The position numbers and the translations under genes were made by a program. Below, piece after piece: positions 1 to 5,098 of a DNA stretch of 23,631 nt (its first letter is position 1; every line of letters begins with the position of its first letter). The DNA is from a virus, in IMG/VR virus record IMGVR_UViG_3300046001_003526, positions 1 to 23,631 of that record, one strand, 5' to 3'. The notes beneath the pieces are model-generated. The model searched no databases. It saw nothing but the letters and a program-made list of their open reading frames with translations, and was not told where the DNA came from.

Positions 1-55
1 TCAAGAAGTCTCGAAGTTGTTTGAACCGCTTCTCGATGCGTTCGAATTCCGTCAT
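1..55 (-). CDS. N-terminus of an unidentified small protein (cut by window edge)
   Basis: Only the first 18 codons are present, beginning MTEFERIEKRFKQLRD and running off the left edge. The ATG overlaps the TGA of the winged-helix gene (ATGA), the same coupling used by most neighbours, which is the main reason to believe the start. The fragment is charged and probably helical. No function can be assigned. Confidence 0.5.
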   Translation of the reverse strand, partial: MTEFERIEKRFKQLRDFL

Positions 56-405
56 GTCGTTGCCTCTTTCTTGATTCTCCAAACGATCATCATCGAGCCT
101 CTCGACGACATCCGCCGAATGCCGCTGTCCTCGATGAATCCGGCCTGTGTGAGTTCCGTTCGGCGTTTGCCGATCGAGTTCATGTATTGCTTGGTTACGC
201 TCGCGAGTTCCTCATCCGTGAGGCCGTCTGGATTGTTTCGCAATGCTTCGAGCGCGAGAGCGCGTCCGCTTCCTGCTCGCGGCGCGGCTCGCTTCGCGGC
301 CTCGATCGATGTCTCTCGATCGTTGGTTCGATGCATACCGAGAGAGAAGAGAGAGCCGATCGGAGGAGGAGCGTCTCCGGCTCGCATCATCGGATCGTGC
401 TTCAT
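52..405 (-). CDS. Small winged-helix-like protein (117 aa)
   Basis: The last 65 or so residues look like a winged-helix DNA-binding domain. There is a helix around LALEALRNNPDGLTDEELA, a putative recognition helix around SIGKRRTELTQAGFI, and a wing containing DSGIRR and ending MMIVWRIKK. This arrangement is common in small phage proteins and resembles MarR/ArsR-type folds. The first 45 residues are polar and probably unstructured. The ATG at 405 overlaps the upstream stop by 4 bases and has a GGAGGAG Shine-Dalgarno just upstream. A role in transcription control or in organising phage DNA is inference, because no close family was recognised. Confidence 0.7.
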   Translation of the reverse strand: MKHDPMMRAGDAPPPIGSLFSLGMHRTNDRETSIEAAKRAAPRAGSGRALALEALRNNPDGLTDEELASVTKQYMNSIGKRRTELTQAGFIEDSGIRRMSSRGSMMIVWRIKKEATT

Positions 406-605
406 CGCTCCTCCTCTCTGCGCTCGATGCGAATCGTGCGATCGAAGCAGAGCGCGACTGTGATCTTCGCGTCCTTGGGAACGCGCTTCATTTCGAGGAA
501 TCCGAGATCGTCTCCGTTCTCGGCGATGAGCCAGATCCGATCGCCTTCGTAGGCCTGCCGGATGACGCGGCCAAAGTGCGACGGTTTGTCGATCGGTTGT
601 TTCAT
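402..605 (-). CDS. 67-aa protein, possible CsrA-like RNA-binding regulator
   Basis: The protein is nearly all predicted beta strand. Residues 11-27 (FGRVIRQAYEGDRIWLI) could match CsrA strand 1 with its R..GE turn. Residues 33-42 could match strand 2. Residues 47-64 (KITVALCFDRTIRIERRE) align without gaps to the CsrA segment ending VHREE, keeping the alternating I/V positions and the final R and E. CsrA proteins are usually 60-70 residues long, which fits. The classical LTR..GE start is not conserved, so the match is weak and rests on pattern only. The start at 605 overlaps the upstream stop and has an AGGAGAGGAGG ribosome site. Hairpins with ANGGA loops in nearby leaders strengthen the idea. 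It could also be an unrelated small beta-barrel. Confidence 0.55.
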   Translation of the reverse strand: MKQPIDKPSHFGRVIRQAYEGDRIWLIAENGDDLGFLEMKRVPKDAKITVALCFDRTIRIERREEER

Positions 606-823
606 GTGGTGGCCTCCTCTCCTTGGGAGGGAGCATTGCTGCTCCCTCCCATCCGAGGAGACGGCGCGTCCTGCGCTTTCGGACTGGCGATGATAGCAGC
701 GCGGTCGAGCATTCCGCGAATCCATTGCATCGCGACGAGATCTTCCTCGGTCGTTGCAATCGAGCGCGAGAGGAGAGATTCGAGGCCTTGTCGCGCTCGC
801 TTCGAGAGATAGGGCCGATTCAT
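602..823 (-). CDS. Hypothetical 73-aa protein
   Basis: The ATG at 823 overlaps the stop of the Gp157-like gene (ATGA). The first 45 residues (SKRARQGLESLLSRSI, then DLVAMQWIRGMLDRAA) should form two amphipathic helices. The last 25 are polar, rich in Pro, Ser and Gly, and are encoded by a 12-bp hairpin (624-651), so part of the tail may be shaped by RNA structure rather than by protein function. No family was recognised. The continuous overlaps on both sides support it as a real gene. Confidence 0.65.
   Translation of the reverse strand: MNRPYLSKRARQGLESLLSRSIATTEEDLVAMQWIRGMLDRAAIIASPKAQDAPSPRMGGSSNAPSQGEEATT
624..651 (-). promoter_or_regulatory. 12-bp RNA hairpin with GCAA tetraloop
   Basis: A perfect 12-bp inverted repeat, TGGGAGGGAGCA on the minus strand, closes a GCAA loop, which is a stable GNRA type. 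It lies in the last codons of the 73-aa gene and only about 7 nt before the AGGAGAGGAGG ribosome site of the 67-aa gene. It could tune translation of that gene or mark an RNA processing point. No run of T follows, so a Rho-independent terminator is unlikely. Confidence 0.7.
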
Positions 824-1344
824 TTGATCGAGATCCTCGTTCCTCGTTCCATGAGATTCGCGAACGGCAGACTTTCGCCTGCTTCGAGCCGAGCGCGAAT
901 CGCGTCTTTGTTTGCTGTCACGACCGTCTTTCGCTCGATGGCCCACTCGGGGAGTTCCTCTGGCCCGACGCGGAGATCGAGCGGAGCCTTGCCACCGTTT
1001 CGCGTGAGTGCGACGCGGAAGCGCGACGTTTCGATCTTCGGGAGATTCCTCGTCTCCCAAACGAATCGCAGACGCTCGCGCAAGCCTTGTGCCGACTTGT
1101 CGTCGGCCTTCGCGAGATCCGCGAGACGGTCGGCCTCCGCCTGCCGCGATTTCGCTCGCGATTCGAGTTCCGCGATGAGCGAGCAGTAGTTGTCTACCTT
1201 TCCGAAGAGATCCAATTCGAGTTCGCGTTCCCATTCTGCGAGCGCGGCCTCTGCCTGCGGATCGGAGAGATCTCCGCCATTCTCATGGAGGATCGTTTCG
1301 AGCGCGGCAAGATCCGCGCTGATGTCATAGATGGTTCGATTCAT
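820..1344 (-). CDS. Siphovirus Gp157-like protein (174 aa)
   Basis: The sequence has the layout of the Siphovirus Gp157 family: a short start (IYDISADLAALETIL), a long charged coiled-coil middle (residues about 50-100, KVDNYCSLIAELESRAKSR and onward), then a beta-rich end with PKIETSRFRVALTRN and a final ANKDAIRARLEAGE segment. Family members are about 150-180 residues long and often sit near single-strand annealing or recombination genes, as here. One member was linked to phage resistance in Streptococcus thermophilus, but its molecular role is not settled. The start at 1344 overlaps the lysozyme stop, with ATGGAGACACA as ribosome site inside the end of that gene. Confidence 0.8.
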   Translation of the reverse strand: MNRTIYDISADLAALETILHENGGDLSDPQAEAALAEWERELELDLFGKVDNYCSLIAELESRAKSRQAEADRLADLAKADDKSAQGLRERLRFVWETRNLPKIETSRFRVALTRNGGKAPLDLRVGPEELPEWAIERKTVVTANKDAIRARLEAGESLPFANLMERGTRISIK

Positions 1345-1739
1345 TGTGTCTCCATTGCTGCTCGCGCCTTGCGAGCGTATTCAAGCGTACTGTCTTTCTT
1401 GTGACCGCGAGGCCCACCGTTGTGGATTCGCGCGACGGTGTCAATCTTCCAGTCTGGTGCATACCGAGTCAGATACGCGATGACGACACGCTCGGCGATC
1501 TCGCGATTCGTCACGCTTTCGTATCCGAGAGCGCGGAGCGCAGGATCTTTCTCCGTCGCGTCGAGCCAATACGAGAAATGGATCTGATACGCGCCAAGAG
1601 CCTTGCCTTTGTCGCCGATCGCGCGATCTGGATCGGCCTCGCCGCCAGTCTCGACGGTACGAATCGCGTCGAGGATCGCTCGCGTGTCCGTGCCTTTCGG
1701 CGGCGCGATCAGGAACAGAGAGAGGAGGATCGAGGTCAC
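1341..1739 (-). CDS. i-type (destabilase-like) lysozyme, probable endolysin (132 aa)
   Basis: The protein probably cleaves the peptidoglycan glycan strand. Residues 1-12 (MTSILLSLFLIA) form a short hydrophobic segment that could be a signal peptide or signal-arrest anchor, giving export without a holin. Glu30 (VETGG) is in place for the catalytic acid. The later part, YQIHFSYWLDA (51-61), then AYLTRY and ARIHNGGP (103-110), matches the signature of the invertebrate-type lysozyme/destabilase family. The many disulfide cysteines of animal members are absent, which is usual for bacterial and phage relatives. A transglycosylase of the SLT superfamily is the alternative. Its ATG overlaps the upstream stop. 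It lies among small early-type genes and not beside the tail genes. Confidence 0.75.
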   Translation of the reverse strand: MTSILLSLFLIAPPKGTDTRAILDAIRTVETGGEADPDRAIGDKGKALGAYQIHFSYWLDATEKDPALRALGYESVTNREIAERVVIAYLTRYAPDWKIDTVARIHNGGPRGHKKDSTLEYARKARAAMETQ

Positions 1740-1990
1740 CGCGAGCCTCCGATCGTGAGCGATTCGCGCTTGATCTGCTCGAGACGCTTGGTTCGCGAGT
1801 AGTGCGCCGGAATCTCGATCGAGCCAGTCTGCTCAAGTTCCTGAATCCAAGAACCAGAGCAGGCTCGATCGAGCATCGGATACTCGCCGTGAATGCAGCG
1901 GAACGGCTCGCGGATGAGTTCGTTGATCGCGGAGATCGCGAGATCGAGTTCGAGGTCGGTCAGTTCCTTGATGTCGGTTTCTTCTTGCAT
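1736..1990 (-). CDS. Hypothetical 84-aa protein
   Basis: The start is set by AAGGAGACAACC directly before ATG at 1990. The N-terminal half is acidic and helical (TDIKELTDLELDLAISAINELI). The second half holds two cysteines and a basic end (RTKRLEQIKRES). No family was recognised. The leader upstream carries an ACGGA-loop hairpin and a tetraloop hairpin, so expression is probably controlled at the RNA level. The stop overlaps the lysozyme start, so the two are probably translationally coupled. Confidence 0.7.
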   Translation of the reverse strand: MQEETDIKELTDLELDLAISAINELIREPFRCIHGEYPMLDRACSGSWIQELEQTGSIEIPAHYSRTKRLEQIKRESLTIGGSR

Positions 1991-2009
1991 GGTTGTCTCC
2001 TTGTCTGCT

Positions 2010-2026
2010 CCTCGCTCCGTGCGAGG
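2010..2026 (-). promoter_or_regulatory. Leader hairpin with ACGGA loop, copy 1
   Basis: On the transcribed strand CCTCGC-ACGGA-GCGAGG forms a 6-bp stem with a five-base loop. Its GGA lies 18 nt before the GGA of the Shine-Dalgarno sequence AAGGAGACA of the 84-aa gene. ANGGA in a loop plus a second GGA at the ribosome site is the known architecture of CsrA/RsmA-repressed leaders. That a CsrA-like protein binds here is inference. Confidence 0.65.
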
Positions 2027-2048
2027 CTCCGGCCTACGGCGCGGATTC

Positions 2049-2072
2049 GAGAGGCCTCTCGCGAGGCCTCTC
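2049..2072 (-). promoter_or_regulatory. 10-bp hairpin with GCGA tetraloop
   Basis: GAGAGGCCTC and its exact complement flank a GCGA loop (GNRA class) on the transcribed strand. It sits between the stop of the 107-aa gene and the leader of the 84-aa gene. No T tract follows, so it is more likely an RNA-stabilising or processing element than an intrinsic terminator. Confidence 0.7.
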
Positions 2073-2093
2073 CGATCCGAGTCGTTCAGCGAA

Positions 2094-2417
2094 TCATTCT
2101 GGAAGGATTCCCTTAATCGGATTCGATCCGAATGCTGCGGCGATCTCGCGAGCGATGTCTCTTTCGAGCATTCGCATCGATGTCGAGACGCGAAGTTCTG
2201 GATTGATGATTCGCGATTGAATTCCCCAGCGATCCTCTCCATGATGGACCGCGATCAACTCGAAGGTCGAATCGCTAGGAGATATGAGGAAGACGCTAAT
2301 CATGTTCCGATTTGCGTCGATCGTCATTTTGCATCCGAGTGCATTGACACGATCTGCGAAATAGGTCGTCGCGAGTGATCGGCGAATGTCTGCGAGAATT
2401 TGATTGAATGTTGTCAT
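2094..2417 (-). CDS. Hypothetical 107-aa protein
   Basis: The start at 2417 is chosen because AAAGGAGACACGCAA precedes this ATG; an in-frame ATG 48 bases upstream lies in the structured leader and has no good ribosome site. The protein has a helical N-terminus, a central beta-rich part (KMTIDANRNMISVFLI, then FELIAVHHGEDRWGI), and a helical end (MLERDIAREIAAAFG), suggesting a small alpha/beta fold. No family was recognised. Its leader is the second copy of the hairpin cassette. Confidence 0.7.
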   Translation of the reverse strand: MTTFNQILADIRRSLATTYFADRVNALGCKMTIDANRNMISVFLISPSDSTFELIAVHHGEDRWGIQSRIINPELRVSTSMRMLERDIAREIAAAFGSNPIKGILPE

Positions 2418-2436
2418 TTGCGTGTCTCCTTTGTTC

Positions 2437-2455
2437 CTCGCGATCCGTTCGCGAG
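2437..2455 (-). promoter_or_regulatory. Leader hairpin with ACGGA loop, copy 2
   Basis: CTCGCGA-ACGGA-TCGCGAG makes a 7-bp stem with the same pentaloop as copy 1 but a different stem sequence. The loop GGA is 17 nt before the GGA of the AAAGGAGACA ribosome site for the 107-aa gene. This is a candidate translational operator. Confidence 0.65.
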
Positions 2456-2476
2456 TCTGGCTCACGGCGCAGATTC

Positions 2477-2500
2477 GAGGAGCCTCCGAAGAGGCTCCTC
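2477..2500 (-). promoter_or_regulatory. 10-bp hairpin with C(UUCG)G tetraloop
   Basis: GAGGAGCCTC and its exact complement close a TTCG loop with a C-G closing pair on the transcribed strand, the classic hyper-stable UUCG tetraloop. It lies directly after the stop of the 68-aa gene. The absence of a T run argues against simple termination. Confidence 0.75.
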
Positions 2501-2513
2501 CGATCCGAGTCGT

Positions 2514-2720
2514 TCACTTGCTTTGAGCGCGAAGGAGTTCTCGATACGCTCTAACTGCGGGAGCGGTTGATCGGACTGGAATTCCAGAGCGGATCGACTG
2601 GATGATCGGAGACTCTCCATTCGCGGATACTTTCCATGCTTCTCGGCAAGCATCGACTCCCCACTTCTCGAGAGTCTCGCGATCGCGACGCTTCAGGGAT
2701 TCGATATTTTTGATGCTCAT
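2514..2720 (-). CDS. Hypothetical 68-aa protein
   Basis: The ATG at 2720 follows AAAGGAGACAGCC and is the first good start in the frame; the frame is open 87 bases further up, but that stretch is the leader with hairpin and promoter-like boxes. The protein is basic and helical (SLKRRDRETLEKWGVDACREAW, then VRAYRELLRAQSK). No family was recognised. Being first after a predicted promoter, it probably heads the small-gene operon. Confidence 0.65.
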   Translation of the reverse strand: MSIKNIESLKRRDRETLEKWGVDACREAWKVSANGESPIIQSIRSGIPVRSTAPAVRAYRELLRAQSK

Positions 2721-2737
2721 GGCTGTCTCCTTTGTTT

Positions 2738-2756
2738 TCGAGGCTCCGTGCCTCGA
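2738..2756 (-). promoter_or_regulatory. Leader hairpin with ACGGA loop, copy 3
   Basis: TCGAGGC-ACGGA-GCCTCGA makes a 7-bp stem with the ACGGA loop. The loop GGA is 17 nt before the GGA of the ribosome site of the 68-aa gene. If the promoter-like boxes just upstream are real, the transcript would begin at or next to this stem. Confidence 0.65.
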
Positions 2757-2763
2757 TGCGATG

Positions 2764-2791
2764 AGTATGCAGAGATTTCGGCTCAAGGCAA
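2764..2791 (-). promoter_or_regulatory. Possible sigma70-like promoter for the small-gene operon
   Basis: Reading leftward, TTGCCT (2791-2786) and CATACT (2769-2764) are separated by 16 bases. The first matches four of six consensus bases and the second four of six. The stretch is richer in A+T than its surroundings. The expected start point is near 2757, right at the ACGGA hairpin. The evidence is moderate to weak. Confidence 0.35.
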
Positions 2792-2798
2792 GGAATCG

Positions 2799-2825
2799 CT
2801 TGAGCATTTCCGAAATTTCCTCAAG
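2799..2825. promoter_or_regulatory. Inverted repeat upstream of the promoter, possible operator
   Basis: CTTGAG and CTCAAG flank an A+T-rich core, CATTTCCGAAATTTC, which itself contains a short inverted sequence. It lies just upstream of the proposed -35 box. It could bind a repressor or activator. Nothing in the sequence identifies the protein. Confidence 0.35.
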
Positions 2826-2868
2826 ATTCTAGGTTATCGGGACTCTGTATATCCAAAGCGCGGGAAAC

Positions 2869-2919
2869 GGCCCGTACGGGCCTCGGAGCGCGGCAGGCCT
2901 CGGAAGGCCTCCAGACGGG
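2869..2919 (-). terminator. Structured segment after the 205-aa gene, weak terminator candidate
   Basis: It lies immediately after the stop at 2928. It holds the palindrome GGCCCGTACGGGCC (2869-2882), an AGGCCT-TCCG-AGGCCT hairpin (2895-2910) and a GGCCCGT block (2913-2919) that can pair with the palindrome. Only a short T run (GTTT) follows, so it may be a terminator or another RNA element. Confidence 0.35.
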
Positions 2920-2927
2920 CCAAGCGG

Positions 2928-3545
2928 CTAGGAGAGCCGTCCTGCGGCCTTTCCTGCCTCACGGTAGAAAGTCGCCGCCGAGACTGGCCGGAGCGGATTC
3001 CGGCCTTCGTCCTCGAATCCCTGCCGATCTCGATCGTATCCGGCAAGCGTCCTCCGGCAGACGAGATCCGAGACGGCGAGAATCCAAGGTCGGCTCCATG
3101 CGCCGAACGACTCCGGCGGATTACCCCAACCAAGCGAGCGCAGGTAGTCGACCGCTTCGCCGACTTCGAGCGGATTCGCTGTCTCGATCTCGCGCCGGCG
3201 CGAGAGCCAGTCTGCCTCGCAGACTGTCGCATCTCGGCTCGCAGAGATCGAGCGCATCCGCGCTTCGCGCTCGCGAGCCTCGCGCTGCGTCAGTTCGAGA
3301 CGGCGCACTTTCACATCGGCGAGGAACTCGAAATATTTCGCAGGGAGGAAACGCGCTCGCGGCCCCCCCCATTGAATCGAATAGTTCTCAAGTGCCGCCA
3401 TCGCGACTTCGGCGGATTCCTCTGCGATGCGCGGAAGCGCGAGTGACCAGAGTTCGCGATCGGTTTCGCCTTTGAAGTAGCGATTCGCTCGCGCAGTAAA
3501 TCCGGCGAGTTCCTCGCGCGTCATGCCTTGCTTCTTTTGTTCCAT
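2928..3545 (-). CDS. Hypothetical 205-aa protein, possibly replication-related
   Basis: No family was recognised with confidence. The N-terminal 65 residues (MTREELAGFTARANRYF, then LWSLALPRIAEESAEVAMAAL, then RFLPAKYFEFLADV) resemble the helical segment of phage helicase-loader or replisome-organiser proteins, which alternate an all-helical domain with a statement of target site such as FLPA. Residues 75-105 are very charged (REAREREARMR) and may be coiled. The rest contains GWGNPPESFGAWSRPW. It follows the annealing-protein operon and a terminator, and its own leader has a hairpin with AGGA in the loop. A DNA replication role is inference from place and weak resemblance. Confidence 0.6.
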   Translation of the reverse strand: MEQKKQGMTREELAGFTARANRYFKGETDRELWSLALPRIAEESAEVAMAALENYSIQWGGPRARFLPAKYFEFLADVKVRRLELTQREAREREARMRSISASRDATVCEADWLSRRREIETANPLEVGEAVDYLRSLGWGNPPESFGAWSRPWILAVSDLVCRRTLAGYDRDRQGFEDEGRNPLRPVSAATFYREAGKAAGRLS

Positions 3546-3558
3546 TGCGTCTCTCTTT

Positions 3559-3576
3559 CTCTGGCTCCTGCCAGAG
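3559..3576 (-). promoter_or_regulatory. Leader hairpin with AGGA loop
   Basis: CTCTGGC-AGGA-GCCAGAG forms a 7-bp stem with a GGA-bearing four-base loop, 13 nt before the start codon of the 205-aa gene. It is a looser relative of the ACGGA hairpins. The nearby ribosome site GAGAGAC is weak, so this gene may be poorly translated unless helped. Confidence 0.5.
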
Positions 3577-3592
3577 TTTCGCGGCCTATCTC

Positions 3593-3628
3593 GTGAACTA
3601 CGTCCGACGTACTCCGCTTCCGGTTCAC
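3593..3628. promoter_or_regulatory. Nested inverted repeats, possible operator or RNA stem
   Basis: GTGAAC and GTTCAC (3593-3598, 3623-3628) form the outer arms. Inside lies the near-palindrome TACGTC-C-GACGTA (3599-3611). It sits in the untranslated gap ahead of the 205-aa gene. It could be a DNA-binding site or a stem in the leader RNA. Confidence 0.35.
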
Positions 3629-3703
3629 AGAAGAGAAGAGAGAAGGAGTTAGATTCAGGGAGTCGAACCGAAACACCGAGCGCGTATTTGTGTCGCTTTG
3701 CTC

Positions 3704-3730
3704 GGGTGGGGGGTTATTAGGGGGGAGGGG
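3704..3730 (+). other. G-quadruplex motif in the 274-base gap
   Basis: On the plus strand, GGGT, then six G, TTATTA, six G, A and four G fit the G3+N1-7 rule for a four-tier quadruplex; another GGGG follows at about 3745. The plus strand is the template strand for leftward transcription here. Next to it (3731-3781) the DNA is unusually A+T-rich. The gap 3546-3776 holds no convincing gene. Confidence 0.55.
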
Positions 3731-3776
3731 TTTCGATTTGTAAAGGGGTGAAACTTGGAAATTTCGAAAGATTGTG

Positions 3777-3808
3777 AAAAAGCCTGCCGCGAACTTCGCA
3801 CGGCAGGC
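3777..3808 (-). terminator. Rho-independent terminator of the annealing-protein operon
   Basis: On the minus strand GCCTGCCG, an 11-base loop and CGGCAGGC form an 8-bp GC-rich stem, followed directly by TTTTT. It lies 11 bases after the stop of the 119-aa gene. This is the cleanest intrinsic terminator in the window and separates the annealing operon from the genes further left. Confidence 0.85.
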
Positions 3809-3819
3809 CAGAGGTAGAA

Positions 3820-4179
3820 TCAAAGTCGAGATCCGCGATTCGCGAAGACAAGCCGACTCGCTCGATGGACGAGATCGAATCGGACGCGCTGATCGCACAA
3901 TTCCCAAGCAAGTTCTCGCCTGCGGATCGTCCGGACGCTCACGCGCAAAGCCTCGGCGAGAATCTCCTTCTTCGGCGTGAGATGAGCAGGCATCAGATCA
4001 AGCGGAATCCCGACCTCGATCACGTCGCGGATGTCCTCCTCGATCGAGGTATCCGCCTTGATGATTCGCGCGACATCCAGAGCCTCCGAGACCGAGATCG
4101 GACGGAAGATCCTCGGATCCTCCGCCGCGATCCCGATCTGCGATCGAAGGCTTGCCGAGCCGACGATCTCCCCACTCAT
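3820..4179 (-). CDS. 119-aa protein with a possible helix-turn-helix
   Basis: The ATG at 4179 overlaps the annealing-protein stop (ATGA); longer in-frame starts would run backwards through that gene. Residues about 28-45 and 48-62 are predicted helices. The segment KKEILAEALRVSVRTIRRRE reads like a helix-turn-helix in which SVRTIRR would be the recognition helix. The end is basic. It is the last gene before a strong terminator. A role in DNA binding, perhaps replication or control of the operon, is inference. Confidence 0.65.
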   Translation of the reverse strand: MSGEIVGSASLRSQIGIAAEDPRIFRPISVSEALDVARIIKADTSIEEDIRDVIEVGIPLDLMPAHLTPKKEILAEALRVSVRTIRRRELAWELCDQRVRFDLVHRASRLVFANRGSRL

Positions 4180-5054
4180 GGCGCGTCTCCGATGATCTCG
4201 ACGACCTCGAATCCTCCGTTGGCTCGCGCCTTGACTCGGACACGAGTGTTGACGGAGAACGCCTGATTCGCCTCCAGTCCCGAGGCGATTTCCTCGGAGA
4301 GAACGGCGATTGGGAGAGGCTGATCTTCTTGATCGATCCGCCAGACGCGGCGGCCATTGCGGCCTTCGACTACGCCAATCGGGCTTCGAGCAAGGATAGT
4401 GATGCAATCCTCGGCGACGACCTCGGGAACTCGATCCGCGATCGGATTCGGATTCGTGAGTTCGTCGAGATCCTTCCGGCGTTCCTCGCGTGTTGGCTTC
4501 GATGTCTTCTTTGGCTCGGCGTGGAACTGCTCGACTAGAACGGCCTGCGCTCCTGCGATCGACTCGACCTCGGTTTCATCGAGGACGGCCAAACCGCAGA
4601 TCGAAAGCGTGGCACGTCGCTTCGCCTTCGTCTCGGCCTTCATGTGAGCATTGCTCAAGTTCTCGCCTTTCAATCCGGCGAGGCTGACCGAGCCAGTCGA
4701 GATATCTTCGCGGCCTGTCCGCTCGGTCACGGCGACCGTGACGGTCAGGATGTCGCCGATGATCTCGCGCTCCATGCGCACGACCGAAACGCCATGAATC
4801 GAGCGCAACTGCTCAGTGCAACTCTTGGTTGCATAGAGCACGGTCTTCCCGCTCAGGGTCAGATACTGAAACGGTTGCGTCAGGGGATTTAACCCCATCG
4901 AATCGCAGACTGCGCGATACAAAGCGATCCGTTGCTCCGGCCCGAGTTTGCCGATGTCGCCTGCGGCGATGTACGCCTCCAAGGCCTTTGTTCCGGCAAT
5001 GGCGAGTTGAGAACTGGCCGACTTCGCGGCCTCCGATACGATCATTGCTGTCAT
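4176..5054 (-). CDS. RecT/Bet-like single-strand annealing protein (292 aa)
   Basis: The N-terminal half carries the pattern seen in a widespread phage family placed near RecT/Bet annealing proteins: LYRAVCDSMGLNPLTQPFQY (about 45-64), then LSGKTVLYATKSCTEQLR, and later NAHMKAETKAKRRATLSICG (about 148-167). Such proteins are thought to pair complementary single strands during phage recombination or replication. The C-terminal 100 residues are variable; residues 190-215 are charged and look like a linker. The start at 5054 follows TGGAGACACAA; an upstream in-frame start would include the promoter. It is the first gene of a leftward operon. The annealing role is family-based, and no partner exonuclease was seen in this window. 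Confidence 0.65.
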   Translation of the reverse strand: MTAMIVSEAAKSASSQLAIAGTKALEAYIAAGDIGKLGPEQRIALYRAVCDSMGLNPLTQPFQYLTLSGKTVLYATKSCTEQLRSIHGVSVVRMEREIIGDILTVTVAVTERTGREDISTGSVSLAGLKGENLSNAHMKAETKAKRRATLSICGLAVLDETEVESIAGAQAVLVEQFHAEPKKTSKPTREERRKDLDELTNPNPIADRVPEVVAEDCITILARSPIGVVEGRNGRRVWRIDQEDQPLPIAVLSEEIASGLEANQAFSVNTRVRVKARANGGFEVVEIIGDAP

Positions 5055-5071
5055 TTGTGTCTCCAGTTTCT

Positions 5072-5098
5072 GCGGACACCGTGTCCGCTTGCGGACAC
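5072..5098 (-). promoter_or_regulatory. Triple inverted element at the early transcription start
   Basis: Three 8-bp units lie head to tail: GTGTCCGC (5098-5091), GCGGACAC (5088-5081) and GTGTCCGC (5079-5072). The middle unit can pair with either neighbour. Pairing with the downstream one gives GCGGAC-ACGGT-GTCCGC, the same layout as the ACGGA leader hairpins, with its GGT or GG 16 nt before the ribosome-site GGA. As DNA the first two units make an operator-like palindrome over the start point. Confidence 0.6.

Larger units (their letters stand above)
2010..2088 (-). repeat. Intergenic cassette, copy 1 (79 bp)
   Basis: This is one of two related leader cassettes (the other is 2437-2516). Both begin on the minus strand with TGAACGACTCGGATCG, followed by a 10-bp hairpin with a stable tetraloop, a spacer GAATCYGCGCCGTRRGCC, and an ACGGA-loop hairpin. 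Between the copies the stems differ in sequence but keep full pairing, so structure rather than sequence seems to be conserved. Confidence 0.75.
2437..2516 (-). repeat. Intergenic cassette, copy 2 (80 bp)
   Basis: It has the same order of parts as the copy at 2010-2088. Here the first three bases, TGA, are the stop codon of the 68-aa gene. The conserved blocks are TGAACGACTCGGATCG and GAATCTGCGCCGTGAGCC. The two copies probably arose by duplication of a gene-plus-leader unit, although the proteins they serve do not look alike. Confidence 0.75.

Noticed and set aside
3651-3700. tRNA-like T-loop (GGTTCGACTCC on the minus strand, 3669-3659) near a hairpin CCGAGC…GCTCGG
   Set aside because: Only two T-stem pairs can form, no acceptor stem or CCA context fits, and the hairpin is at the wrong distance to be an anticodon arm.
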